A DNA stretch of 64,000 nt from Pseudoalteromonas nigrifaciens. Its GTDB lineage: Bacteria > Pseudomonadota > Gammaproteobacteria > Enterobacterales > Alteromonadaceae. Positions 37,839 to 46,526 of the stretch are shown piece after piece. Position numbers and translations under genes: made by a program. How positions within the stretch are numbered: position 1 is the first letter of the stretch; every line of letters starts with the position of its first letter. The notes below the pieces were generated by a model that was not told the origin of the DNA, ran no database searches, and saw nothing but the letters and a program-made list of their open reading frames with translations. The stretch spans positions 9,732 to 73,731 of the forward strand of contig NZ_CP011038.1 in NCBI RefSeq assembly GCF_002221505.1, given 5' to 3'.

Positions 37839-38348
37839 ATGACTTTAGTTAAAAACACTATTGTATCTTTTCTGATACTTAGCTTTATTACTGGCTGTTC
37901 AGCCTCTAGACACGCCATCATTTCCGGTGACTCTGAATTAACAGATGCTCAAGTGTGTCGAAATTACCTTAATGATAAAGATATCCTCGCTAAAAATTAT
38001 ACCGCCGAAAATACTGATGAAGCGAACTATATCTACGCGCTTAATAGAGAAGTTAAATATAGAGCACTCACTCAGTACAAATGTGAGATATTAGCCGCGC
38101 AAGACAGAAAAGAAATCGCTCAAGGCGTTGTTGCAGCTGTCGTTGCGGTAGGTGTCGTTGTTTTAGCTGTTGCGGCAGCAGGAGCTGGCGGGTCAAATAA
38201 CTATTCTTCTGGTTATGCATGGGACCAGTTTTATGATGGTAACTACAACTTAGTCTGGCGCTGTCGAGATAAGTCTACGGGCCAATTTGCAAATAACAGC
38301 GCTTGCTCTGGACAGTATCAAAATGATAATACATGGACTGGGAAGTAG
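37839..38348 (+). CDS. Small lipoprotein of unknown function
   Basis: This 169-residue protein has a lipoprotein signal (IVSFLILSFITGCSAS, lipobox FITGC). A charged helical region (residues ~35-90) leads into a glycine/alanine/valine-rich segment (VVAAVVAVGVVVLAVAAAGA) that could be a membrane helix, then a Cys-containing tail (WRCRDKSTGQFANNSACSGQ). Four Cys outside the lipobox could form disulphides. No family recognised. Confidence 0.72.
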   Translation: MTLVKNTIVSFLILSFITGCSASRHAIISGDSELTDAQVCRNYLNDKDILAKNYTAENTDEANYIYALNREVKYRALTQYKCEILAAQDRKEIAQGVVAAVVAVGVVVLAVAAAGAGGSNNYSSGYAWDQFYDGNYNLVWRCRDKSTGQFANNSACSGQYQNDNTWTGK

Positions 38349-38485
38349 CTTTCCCAATTAATTTTAAAAGCACAATATCTTAGTTCTAAAAATTAAAATT
38401 ATCAGTAACCACAAATGAGAACTAGCTTATTAACTCATTTATTATATGTGACATATTTAAACTGAAATAGGTACCTAGAATCATA

Positions 38486-39220
38486 ATGAAAGCATCCACA
38501 ATTTCACTGTTAGCAACACTTATTTTCTCTGCTGCCTCTTCAGCAAATCAAGAAATCGACTCATTTAGCAAAGCTAAACGACTGTTAGAAAAACAAGTTT
38601 ATAACAACCACCGCGTTACACTTTATTGTGGTGCGACATTTGACGCTAGTAAAAAAGTAACCGCACCGGAGGGCTTTTCTACAACAAAGTACGTCAAACG
38701 AGCTAAAAAAATTGAATGGGAACATGTCGTTCCGGCAGAAAACTTTGGTCGTACTTTTAGCGAATGGCGAGATGGACATAAGCAGTGTGTAAATAGTGTG
38801 AGGAAGTCATTTAAGGGTCGAAGATGTGCAGAAAAAGTAAATACAGAATACCGTTTTATGCAAGCTGATATGTTCAACCTCTATCCGGCCATTGGTGCCG
38901 TGAATGCGCTGAGAAGTAATCATAACTTTACTATGCTTCCAGCGGCTCAAAGCGATTTTGGACGTTGTGCGATGAAGATTGACGACAGCAAAGCTGAGCC
39001 ACCTGAAATGGCTAGAGGTCAAATTGCGCGTACTTATCTGTATATGGAGAACACCTATAAACGATACAGCATGAGTAAAGCACAAAGCCAGCTAATGAAT
39101 GCGTGGGATAAAATGTATCCTGTAGATGCTTGGGAATGTACTAGAGCAGAAAAAATTTCAAAGCTACAAAAGAATCAAAATGATGTAGTAAAAAGTCGCT
39201 GTGAGAGTAGAGGTCTTTAA
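38486..39220 (+). CDS. endA: Secreted endonuclease I (EndA/Dns family)
   Basis: This non-specific periplasmic or extracellular DNase has a signal peptide (ISLLATLIFSAASSANQ). The catalytic block EWEHVVPAENFGRTFSEWRD holds the metal-site Glu and the general-base His, and YRFMQADMFNLYPAIGAVNA is the second family signature with Asn. Several Cys (YCGAT, KQCVNS, RRCAEK, GRCAMK) fit the disulphides of Vvn/EndA. At 244 residues it is near the usual 230-235. It may degrade incoming or environmental DNA. Confidence 0.93.
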   Translation: MKASTISLLATLIFSAASSANQEIDSFSKAKRLLEKQVYNNHRVTLYCGATFDASKKVTAPEGFSTTKYVKRAKKIEWEHVVPAENFGRTFSEWRDGHKQCVNSVRKSFKGRRCAEKVNTEYRFMQADMFNLYPAIGAVNALRSNHNFTMLPAAQSDFGRCAMKIDDSKAEPPEMARGQIARTYLYMENTYKRYSMSKAQSQLMNAWDKMYPVDAWECTRAEKISKLQKNQNDVVKSRCESRGL

Positions 39221-39619
39221 ACATATCATCTTAATCATGATTTATGAAAGCTTAGAATTAATAATCAATCAAGTGATTTTTAACGTGAAACTCTCAGCTT
39301 TTATTAGTTAGTTTTTAATTCAGAATGAGCAGCTTTGAGCGATAACCGGTCATTGAGATTAGCTAAATATAATAGTTAATTGATTGGTCAAACTGCTCTT
39401 TACTCATATATTCATGAAAATGAGCTGCTCGCGCATATTGATCTATTTAACTTTACTCAAAAATTTTAGAAAACTTAGTGATAGTAATACCTTAGGTTAT
39501 TTGTTAAAACTATATAAAGCAGAAAAATGAGCGTTAAGTCGGCAGAAATATGCGCGATAAGCGGACTATAAAATGTTAGTTTTATATTTGAGTTATTCAG
39601 AATTAAAGGTGTCAACTAG
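39221..39619. other. Intergenic stretch with second GAGCGATAA repeat
   Basis: No gene was identified. The second copy of the dispersed repeat lies at 39325-39358, and a weaker relative (GCGCGATAAGCGGACTA) at about 39551-39567. The rest is AT-rich. Confidence 0.5.
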
Positions 39620-40119
39620 TTGAAAAATGTACTTATACTTATGGTTGTTGGATTGTATCTGGTAGCTTGTGGCTTTTTCATTGGTGTTACAGATAGAGCG
39701 GCTATGTTTGACGGGGTCAAATGGACTGATGTTGGTACTTTAGTTGTTACATCTCTTGGTTTTATTTTTGGTTTCTATACCTACTTTCAATGGTTAAATA
39801 ACAAGCGAAAGGAGGATTCATATTTAGTCGCCAAAAGATACATCGCTGCTATAGATGAAATAGAAGAAAACTTACATGAGTTGCGATTTCATTATGATCA
39901 TATATGTCCTACACCAGGATTGATGGTTGAGGATAAAGATGTATCAATCAAACGTATTGAGCATCTTAATATTGTTTGGGGCAACCTATATCAAGCACGG
40001 CGAAACCTTTATAAATCTAATAGAGAGCTATCATTCTGGAATGTTTGTCTAGCTAAAGAGGCTGTAGAAGACTACAACTATCGGAGTTTTTCAAGTTAGT
40101 TGTCGCCTCAAGTTAAATT

Positions 40120-41184
40120 TTATGCCGCCCGCATTTCTTCTTTTTTCTCAGGGTTTAAATTTACTTCATTTATCATTGACCAGTCTCGTGACTTTCCTGA
40201 CCAACGACTTGGGTTATTCAATTTAGCTGCGTCGTTTACCTGCTGACGCTTAGCTAATATTTCTTTATCTAAACCTGAATGACGCTGGTTTGGCGTCACA
40301 AATTTTATACCACTGTGAAGGTGCTCATTATTGTACCAATCAACGAACCCACTTACCCATTCTCTTGCTGCGCTTATATCTTCAAATGCCTTTTCTGGGT
40401 ATTCTGGGCGATACTTTAACGTTTTAAATAACGACTCAGAGTATGGATTGTCATTACTTACTGACGGTCGACTAAATGATGGCACAATCCCTAACTCCTG
40501 TAATGTTGCCAGTAATGTCGCGCCTTTCATTGGGCTACCATTATCTGAGTGCAACGTGACTTGCTCGCGCTTTATTTGCTCCCGACTGCAAATATCCTTC
40601 ATTAAATCTGCGGCTAATTCACTTAACTGTGTGTCGTAAACCTGCCAGCCAACAACCTTTCGACTAAAAATGTCCATCACTAAATATAAGTATAAAAACT
40701 GCCCTTTTACGCTCGTTGGTAAATAGGTGATATCCCAAGTGTATACTTCATTTGCACGCACAGCCTTCAATGCTCTTGGCTTTTTCATCGGCTTAGCCGG
40801 CTTTACTTTTTCTCTATGCGTTAATAAGTTATGTGCCTTCATGACACGATAAAACGAACTTTCAGACGCTATCCATATGCCCTTATCAAGCAGCTTAGGG
40901 ACTATTTTACTGGCCGGTAAATGCCCATATTCGGCTGAATTAACCGTATTAATAATGCGCTGCCGCTCTAACTCTGTGAGACGGTTTGGCGGCTGTTTTT
41001 TCGTACTCGTCCGTTTGTCAGTCATATCGTCTGCTTCAATCCACCGCTGAACGGTTCTTAGTGTCAGTCCAAGTAACTCACATGCCTTTTCTTTCCTTGC
41101 CCCTGAAGCCTGTGCGTTTGTGATAAGCGTTATTAATTCATGTCGCTCAGTCGCTGTTGTTAATCGTCCTCGTTGAAACCCCAA
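40120..41184 (-). CDS. IS3-family transposase OrfB
   Basis: This is the catalytic half of the transposase, with the DDE triad in YTWDITYLPTSVKGQF, LHSDNGSPMKGATLLATLQE and NPYSESLFKTLKYRPEYPEK. An N-terminal helix-turn-helix (LTLRTVQRWIEADD) and HTH_21-type segment precede the rve domain. The 354-residue frame starts at TTG 41184, but the real product is expected to be an OrfA-OrfB fusion by -1 slippage on the 9-A run at about 41195-41203, which puts OrfB in the right frame. Confidence 0.93.
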   Translation of the reverse strand: MGFQRGRLTTATERHELITLITNAQASGARKEKACELLGLTLRTVQRWIEADDMTDKRTSTKKQPPNRLTELERQRIINTVNSAEYGHLPASKIVPKLLDKGIWIASESSFYRVMKAHNLLTHREKVKPAKPMKKPRALKAVRANEVYTWDITYLPTSVKGQFLYLYLVMDIFSRKVVGWQVYDTQLSELAADLMKDICSREQIKREQVTLHSDNGSPMKGATLLATLQELGIVPSFSRPSVSNDNPYSESLFKTLKYRPEYPEKAFEDISAAREWVSGFVDWYNNEHLHSGIKFVTPNQRHSGLDKEILAKRQQVNDAAKLNNPSRWSGKSRDWSMINEVNLNPEKKEEMRAA

Positions 41185-41666
41185 AGTGCATCCGCTTTTT
41201 TTTTGAGTACAAGCAGAGCGGCTGTTTCAGCTAAGGCCTTATCTTTACGATTCAGTTCTTTTTGCAGCTGTTTTATCTCTTGCTTAAGCTGTTTACTGTC
41301 TGATTTAGCTAGTTTCGTTGTAGGTCCTTGGGCAAAATCTTGCTTCCACTGCTTAATATGATGCGGGTAAAGCCCTTTATTACGACAGTATTCATTAATG
41401 GCTGTTTCATCTAAATGACCACAGTCAATGATCGCGCTGAGTCTTTCTTCTAAACTCCAGTCTTGTGGTCGTTTTTCTGCTGTCATTTGGCTACCCGTCT
41501 GGTGTGTTTCAAGTTGATGTTTTTTTGCGAGTGCTATCCAACGCTGTAACGTTGAATAACCGACACCTAAATCATCTGCAATATCTTCTAAGCGAACATC
41601 ATCACATTGAGATAATGCTTTTTCAACCGCTTGAACTTTAAATTCTTGTGTAAATTGACGTCTCAT
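41160..41666 (-). CDS. IS3-family transposase OrfA
   Basis: The 168-residue protein starts RRQFTQEFKVQAVEKALSQC (HTH_Tnp_1), has a second helix-turn-helix (INEYCRNKGLYPHHIKQW) and a leucine-rich coiled coil (KQLKQEIKQLQKELNRKDKA). It ends KKKADALWGFNEDD just past the slippery A-run. On its own it may act as a repressor, as in other IS3 elements. Confidence 0.93.
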   Translation of the reverse strand: MRRQFTQEFKVQAVEKALSQCDDVRLEDIADDLGVGYSTLQRWIALAKKHQLETHQTGSQMTAEKRPQDWSLEERLSAIIDCGHLDETAINEYCRNKGLYPHHIKQWKQDFAQGPTTKLAKSDSKQLKQEIKQLQKELNRKDKALAETAALLVLKKKADALWGFNEDD

Positions 41667-42191
41667 TATATCTGCCTCTATTAAAAGTTAGAGGCGACAA
41701 CTATCCTGACACAGGGGGCTATTTGAATAAGTCACTGGACAATATTAGTGTGATATCTTCAGTTTTGAACAATCAATTATTCCATTTTGTAAGCAGTAGA
41801 CAAAATATGGATGGAGTGATTCGAGAGAAGCAAAGGTTTGACGAGTTACATGATTCAGTTCATAAAATCATTCAACATCGCGTTGATTGTGGCTTTAAGT
41901 CAATGTTTACCTTCGAAATATAAATGTAACGAAAAAAACGTTCAAGAGTAACTCCAAACGTGTGCTAGTTTTGCTGCGCTCACAATATGGCACACGGTTG
42001 TCACACTTTAACGTGGAGTTGAGGCTGCAGAATTACTTTTTTTAAGGAAAACAGCCTGTTTTATGTGTTCCAAATGCATTACCTAATGCTCTAAAAAGGC
42101 TTAGAGTGAATTGTAGGAGCTATTTTTTAATTGAATTTGACTGTTGGAGTTATTCTACAGTCTAGTTAGGCAATAAACCAATGGAAGTTTG

Positions 42192-42905
42192 ATGCTCAAT
42201 AGTAGGTTTTTCGATAAAGATAGAAGTGTTCAAGAGCGGTGGTTTCGAATGAAATTCCACAGAAATTTTGGGCTGCAGATAAAAGCTGTTTTCTTGTGGC
42301 GACTTTACCGTAAATTGGAAAAAGAATTTAAAGCAAAAGATAAAGTTATAAACGGAGCTATAGAAATCACAGTGAAAGAATGCAAGAAGGTCAATGAGGA
42401 GCTGTTTCCTGCGACAAAGCAGTTTCTAAATATTGGCCTGTATTTCTTGCTTGCTGAGAGAGATATCCAAGCTTTAAAAGCTGATGCTTTCGCTCATCCT
42501 AATGAGACAAAAAGGAATATTGCGTTACGTGCACTGCTTTTAACCATTTATGAGTGGGATATGGGAAAAGTTACTGGACGGCGAATGCAGTTTATATACG
42601 AATCGACAGGATTGTCTGATTCTTCAAGGAGTATGGTTGTTGATGCCCTAAAAAAATTAAAGAAAGCAAGAAAAGCAATTGAAAATGAAATTTCTGAGGC
42701 AAGGCACAACACTATTGCCCATAGAGAGGCCGACGCTCTACATCAGTACGAAATTATCTCAGAGCTGAAAATCATGGATTTTTCCATAGCTTTGACTGGT
42801 TTGTACGAAGCATCAGATATGCTGTTGAAGTCTTTGGTAAAAGCGATGCTTGAAATTGGTACGACGGAAAACCTGTTTAATCAGGTGAATTATCGAAAAA
42901 AATAG
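42192..42905 (+). CDS. HEPN-like protein, possible abortive-infection gene
   Basis: This 237-residue all-helical protein contains EARHNTIAHREADALHQYE, in which RHNTIAH has the R-x(4-6)-H pattern of HEPN RNases; AbiU2-type proteins show a similar motif. No other domain is visible and the assignment rests on that motif and the predicted helices. The ATG follows GGAAG. The coding region is bracketed by GTTAGGC (42165-42171) and its exact reverse complement GCCTAAC (42905-42911, overlapping the stop), as in an integron cassette. It lies just before the CBASS operon. Confidence 0.6.
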   Translation: MLNSRFFDKDRSVQERWFRMKFHRNFGLQIKAVFLWRLYRKLEKEFKAKDKVINGAIEITVKECKKVNEELFPATKQFLNIGLYFLLAERDIQALKADAFAHPNETKRNIALRALLLTIYEWDMGKVTGRRMQFIYESTGLSDSSRSMVVDALKKLKKARKAIENEISEARHNTIAHREADALHQYEIISELKIMDFSIALTGLYEASDMLLKSLVKAMLEIGTTENLFNQVNYRKK

Positions 42906-43313
42906 CCTAACAAGCTGCTGCCGACGAGCGGCAGAGTGCAGAGTTACTAATGTCCGCAATTGGCACTGAGCCGAACTTCGGCAAAGAGCGAGAAGCAGAC
43001 GGTCGAGTAAACTCGTTTTTGGACAGAAACAATTCAGTAACCTTACTAAATTAGCAAATCAATAAATTATCTTAAGTATGACAAACTCGTTTAATGAAGT
43101 GTTCAATCTGAGTGGTGCGAGTTACTTGGCTGCGTGTTAGATAATTTAGACTTATCATACTTAACGGATTGAAAGTGATACTGTTCGCTCTGACAAGTTA
43201 GCACTACTGACAGATCAACCATTAATTAAATCATAATCTTATGGGTTGGGTTTACCCACAACGCCCCCATATAATTAATGCTTAATACTGAGTAATTTAT
43301 CGTGGAGGTTGCA
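42906..43313. other. Intergenic region upstream of CBASS with attC-like hairpin, terminator and inverted repeats
   Basis: From GCCTAAC at 42905 an imperfect stem can form through TAAC/GTTA, CTGC/GCAG and CTGCCG/CGGCAG over about 45 nt, shorter than typical attC sites. CGAG-TAAA-CTCG-TTTTT at 43004-43020 is a short terminator. AAATTATC (about 43066) and TTAAGTATGA (about 43073) recur inverted near 43140 and 43155. No gene was found; the last part should hold the CBASS promoter. Confidence 0.5.
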
Positions 43314-44312
43314 GTGGCTGATATTCAGAAAGCATTTATAGATTATCATGATCAAATAAAACTAGGCACATATGATGAAAATAAGGCGTTGCGCGATAAG
43401 CGAGACTTACTGATAAATGGGCTTAAAGAGTCTTTACGTGACGAGAAGATTCCTAATACCGAAAAGAAACTGACCTTTTCTAAGATCGATCAAGGCTCTT
43501 ACTCGATGCATACAGGAGTCAAACCTCTTGATGATGACTATGATATCGATGTTGGGGTGATCTTTGACATCAATACTGATGACTATGATTCAAAAAAATT
43601 GAAGAAACTTGTTCGAGATAAACTCGATAAACAAAATAATAGAAACGTTTCATATAACCGACCTTGTATTAGCGTCAACTATGCCGCAGGCTATCATGTT
43701 GATATACCTGTATATGCCAAAAATGGCGGAAATATACATATTGCATGGGGCAAAGAAACGTCCTCAGAACACGTCTGGTATGAGTCAGACCCAGAAGGTT
43801 TAAAGCAATGGGTCAAGGACGTTTCTAACGATGGTGAGCAAAGAGCACAATTCAGACGCTGTGTGCGATACCTTAAGCGCTGGAAAAACAAAAATTTCAC
43901 ATCTAACGGCAATACTGCTCCCCCTTCAATTGGATTAACAATCCAAGCAAAAACTTCTTTTGTTTACAAAAAAGAAGACGACCTATCTTGCCTTATAGGC
44001 ATAGCAAAGAGTATTCGTGATAGCTTTACTTTATCGTTTAGTGTTGATGATATGAAGTTTTATAAAGTCGTGGATGTGCCACTACCAGTTGCGCCAGGCA
44101 AAAACGTTTACTATAAGATGACTAAAAAGCAACTTGATAACTACTATAACAAAGTTGATGAACTAGTCGAAGCGTTGGAGGCCGCTCAAGAAGAAGAGAG
44201 TCTCTCGGAGAGTAGTACAATTTTAAACAAGGTATTTGGCGACTTCCCTGTGATAAGCGACGCTGTTAAATCGAATAAGCAGCCCTACTTGCCTACAGGC
44301 ATGAGTGCATGA
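43314..44312 (+). CDS. CBASS CD-NTase (cyclic oligonucleotide synthase)
   Basis: This cGAS/DncV-like nucleotidyltransferase makes a cyclic nucleotide alarm signal on phage infection. The polymerase-beta fold motif is clear: QGSYSMHTG (Gly-Ser at 61-62) followed by DDDYDIDVGV with the metal-binding Asp pair at about 77 and 79. KAFIDYHDQIKLGTY at the N-terminus and CVRYLKRWKNKNF are typical of bacterial CD-NTases. I chose GTG 43314, with GGAGG five bases before it, over GTG 43302. It overlaps cap2 by 4 bp. The C-terminus (QPYLPTGMSA) is the kind of flexible tail that Cap2 modifies in type II systems. Confidence 0.92.
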   Translation: MADIQKAFIDYHDQIKLGTYDENKALRDKRDLLINGLKESLRDEKIPNTEKKLTFSKIDQGSYSMHTGVKPLDDDYDIDVGVIFDINTDDYDSKKLKKLVRDKLDKQNNRNVSYNRPCISVNYAAGYHVDIPVYAKNGGNIHIAWGKETSSEHVWYESDPEGLKQWVKDVSNDGEQRAQFRRCVRYLKRWKNKNFTSNGNTAPPSIGLTIQAKTSFVYKKEDDLSCLIGIAKSIRDSFTLSFSVDDMKFYKVVDVPLPVAPGKNVYYKMTKKQLDNYYNKVDELVEALEAAQEEESLSESSTILNKVFGDFPVISDAVKSNKQPYLPTGMSA

Positions 44313-46015
44313 CCCCAGAAATAATAGCTGGCTTGATTGAAAGCATCACATTCAATCAGCTTATTTCGAAACAGCAAGTCGATGAAAGAACCTTTGACTT
44401 TGAACTACAAGGGCGATCCATTAAATGGAACGTCCGCCTGTACTTCTACCTAACATTCCCATTTAGCTTACCTCTTGCGCAAATCCTCAATGAAGAATAC
44501 ATAGGCAAAATGCCACATGTGAATTCGAAAGGAACTTTATGTGTTGAAGAGGGAGATTCGATACTAGTTGATTATCATTCACCAAGTGAGATTATCGAAA
44601 CGTTCTTATGCCAAACTTTAAAAACTCTAGAACGCTCCTCTTTGCGGGTATTTAAAGGTGAATTGTATGATGAACTAGAAGGCTTTATACATGGCGCAGA
44701 TACCATTAACTCCTTCTACAGAGCAGGTAGCTCGGTAGAAAAGTTAGTTCTACGTATAGCACCATCAAGCAACCTATTAGCTCCTTCCGACATAAATCCT
44801 ATAGCTTTAGCCAAAAGCACAAGCGATATACCTTGCGGGTTCAGCAACACCCAAGCACTAAATAAACACCAATTAGTGAATATCGTTCACATTCCCCTAA
44901 GTGCTCCAGTTGTTCCGTCTACAACAAGCGAATCAGCGTCCCGTTTCATTTCAGAGTTAAAACAGCAGATATCAGAAGAAAACTCAAAAATACTTATAAA
45001 GCTGTTGGGACAAAATTCTAAGAAACAACGCCAATTTTTTGTTTTGGTAAGTATGCCAAGAAGCTCTAGAGAGAGAAGTGAGTTTATCTGTCAGTTCAAA
45101 GCTAAAGCACCAGCGCTACACCCAATTCTCACTGATAGTACAGATTGGCAACTGAAGTTTTTCCTTTTGAATAGGCATAACAAAGAATACCTACTCGAAA
45201 GAGGCGGAGCCAATTTAAGCATAAACAACAAAACAGTAGCAGTGGTAGGGTGTGGCTCTGTAGGTAGTGAAATTGCTATGTTAATAGCCAAATCAGGTGT
45301 AGGGGCTATTAAACTGATCGATGACGATTTACTTGATGCAGACAATATCTATAGGCATAGCCTTGGTGGTCGCTACTTAAACTTCAGTCCTTCTGTCAAG
45401 GATAGAAAAGTGCGAAAGATATCTAAGGTGAGAGCATTAGCAAAAGAAATTAGGGTAAATATTCCCCATATTCACGTTGAAGCTTGCCAGTATTCACTTT
45501 CAGCTCACAACGTAAAAAGCGTAATGAAAGGGGTAGATATTGTTATTGTAGCTATTGGAAATCCATCCATCAGTCTATTACTCAATCGCAGCTTGAAAGA
45601 GCATCAATTCAACAATGTTATTTATTGCTGGAATGAGCCCGATGGTTACGGTGGGCACTCTGTTGCTCTAAATTTAGATCAAGTTTGTCTTGAGTGTGTT
45701 TTATACAAAAAAAGTAGTCCGAGCACTTCTATAAATTTAGTTGAGTTCGGACAAGCTATATCCAAAAACTTAACAGGTTGCGCGGGTGTTTTTACACCAT
45801 TCTCTTACTTAGATTCAACTAAAACCGCCTCAGCAGCAGCTCAGCAAGCTATTACTTTTTTAACTTCGGGTAAAATGGAACCAAAAGTAACATCATGGAA
45901 AGGTATTGATAAAGGCACCTTACAAACAACTAATAGATTTAAAAGTATGGCATTGATGGAAGAAATAAGTTTATCAAAAAACGATGAGTGTATATGTTGT
46001 GACAGTAATAACTGA
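44309..46015 (+). CDS. cap2: CBASS Cap2, E1-E2 ubiquitin-transfer-like enzyme
   Basis: Cap2 activates the CD-NTase C-terminus and conjugates it, priming the synthase. The N-terminal E2-like domain carries Cys78 in HVNSKGTLCVEEGDS; the C-terminal ThiF/E1 adenylation domain has the ATP motif VAVVGCGSVGSEIAMLIAKS at about 310-329 and LIDDDLLDADNIYRHSLG. A second Cys in NLTGCAGVFTPFSY (~489) is the candidate E1 thioester residue. The 568 residues agree with Cap2 (~600). It is translationally coupled to the synthase (ATGA) and overlaps cap3 by 32 bp. Confidence 0.92.
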   Translation: MTPEIIAGLIESITFNQLISKQQVDERTFDFELQGRSIKWNVRLYFYLTFPFSLPLAQILNEEYIGKMPHVNSKGTLCVEEGDSILVDYHSPSEIIETFLCQTLKTLERSSLRVFKGELYDELEGFIHGADTINSFYRAGSSVEKLVLRIAPSSNLLAPSDINPIALAKSTSDIPCGFSNTQALNKHQLVNIVHIPLSAPVVPSTTSESASRFISELKQQISEENSKILIKLLGQNSKKQRQFFVLVSMPRSSRERSEFICQFKAKAPALHPILTDSTDWQLKFFLLNRHNKEYLLERGGANLSINNKTVAVVGCGSVGSEIAMLIAKSGVGAIKLIDDDLLDADNIYRHSLGGRYLNFSPSVKDRKVRKISKVRALAKEIRVNIPHIHVEACQYSLSAHNVKSVMKGVDIVIVAIGNPSISLLLNRSLKEHQFNNVIYCWNEPDGYGGHSVALNLDQVCLECVLYKKSSPSTSINLVEFGQAISKNLTGCAGVFTPFSYLDSTKTASAAAQQAITFLTSGKMEPKVTSWKGIDKGTLQTTNRFKSMALMEEISLSKNDECICCDSNN

Positions 46016-46511
46016 GAATTGGTTAATTGAGTCAGATGAATATGGGAATATAGTAATTGACTCAGAAGTAATTAATACCCTGATTAGTTACAGGCAACTA
46101 GGTAAGCATGATTGTGAGGCAGGAGGAGCACTTATGGGCTGTCTACGGGGAAACAATGAAATTGAGGTAAATGACTTAACGTTACCTCAACCAAGTGATA
46201 AAAGAACTAGGTACTCATTTTTTCGCTCGAATGCTCATAACAAAATTTTAAATGGAAAATGGAAAGCTAGTAATGGGGAGGCGTACCTAGTTGGCCTTTG
46301 GCATACACACCCTGAACCAACGCCTGAGTACTCTAATGAGGATAAGAAAGATTGGCATAAAGTCTTAAAACAAGGTCAATATGAAGGCCAGTCGTTAATT
46401 TTTATTATCGTTGGGCACAAAGACATTCGACTCTGGATAAGCAACAACAAAAATTATAAAATAACACTTCTAGGAGAGTATTCTCTTAAAAATAGTGTTC
46501 ATAAAGGGTAG
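45984..46511 (+). CDS. cap3: CBASS Cap3, JAB/JAMM isopeptidase
   Basis: Cap3 reverses Cap2 conjugation. The JAMM zinc site is complete: Glu45 in EAGGALMG, His107 and His109 in LWHTHPEP, Ser117 and Asp120 in YSNEDK. It has 175 residues, normal for the family. The start lies inside the end of cap2; a GTG 15 bp later is an alternative. The set synthase-Cap2-Cap3 defines type II CBASS. Confidence 0.92.
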   Translation: MSVYVVTVITENWLIESDEYGNIVIDSEVINTLISYRQLGKHDCEAGGALMGCLRGNNEIEVNDLTLPQPSDKRTRYSFFRSNAHNKILNGKWKASNGEAYLVGLWHTHPEPTPEYSNEDKKDWHKVLKQGQYEGQSLIFIIVGHKDIRLWISNNKNYKITLLGEYSLKNSVHKG

Positions 46512-46526
46512 TGGCAGAATGATTAT

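Larger units (their letters stand above)
40087..41713 (-). mobile_element. IS3-family insertion sequence, copy B (complete)
   Basis: The terminal inverted repeats share TAGTTGTCGCCTC, seen at about 40097-40109 on the left and inverted near the right end, with imperfect matching outward (TTTTTCAAGT against TGTGTCAGGA). It carries orfA and orfB on the minus strand with a 9-A slippery run between them. It interrupts a membrane-protein gene. A clean target duplication could not be read; flanks are CGG on the left and GGGG on the right. Copy A at the window start is a diverged relative. Confidence 0.9.
39620..41923 (+). pseudogene. Two-TM membrane protein gene split by an IS3-family element
   Basis: The first part (39620-about 40084) starts at TTG and encodes two membrane helices (VLILMVVGLYLVACGFFIGV and LVVTSLGFIFGFYTYF) and a charged cytoplasmic region ending EDYNYR. 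Beyond the IS, from 41714, the frame resumes as GYLNKSLDNISVISSVLNNQ and runs to 41923. Joined, the original protein was about 225 residues. The chimeric ORF now ends at a stop inside the IS end (40099). No family was recognised; the layout resembles small membrane-tethered proteins common in defence loci. Confidence 0.75.

Noticed and set aside
42903..43143. A full attC site from GCCTAAC to GTTAGAT
   Set aside because: The span is about 240 bp and shows no overall inverted symmetry; only the first ~45 nt fold, so a complete attC is not claimed.
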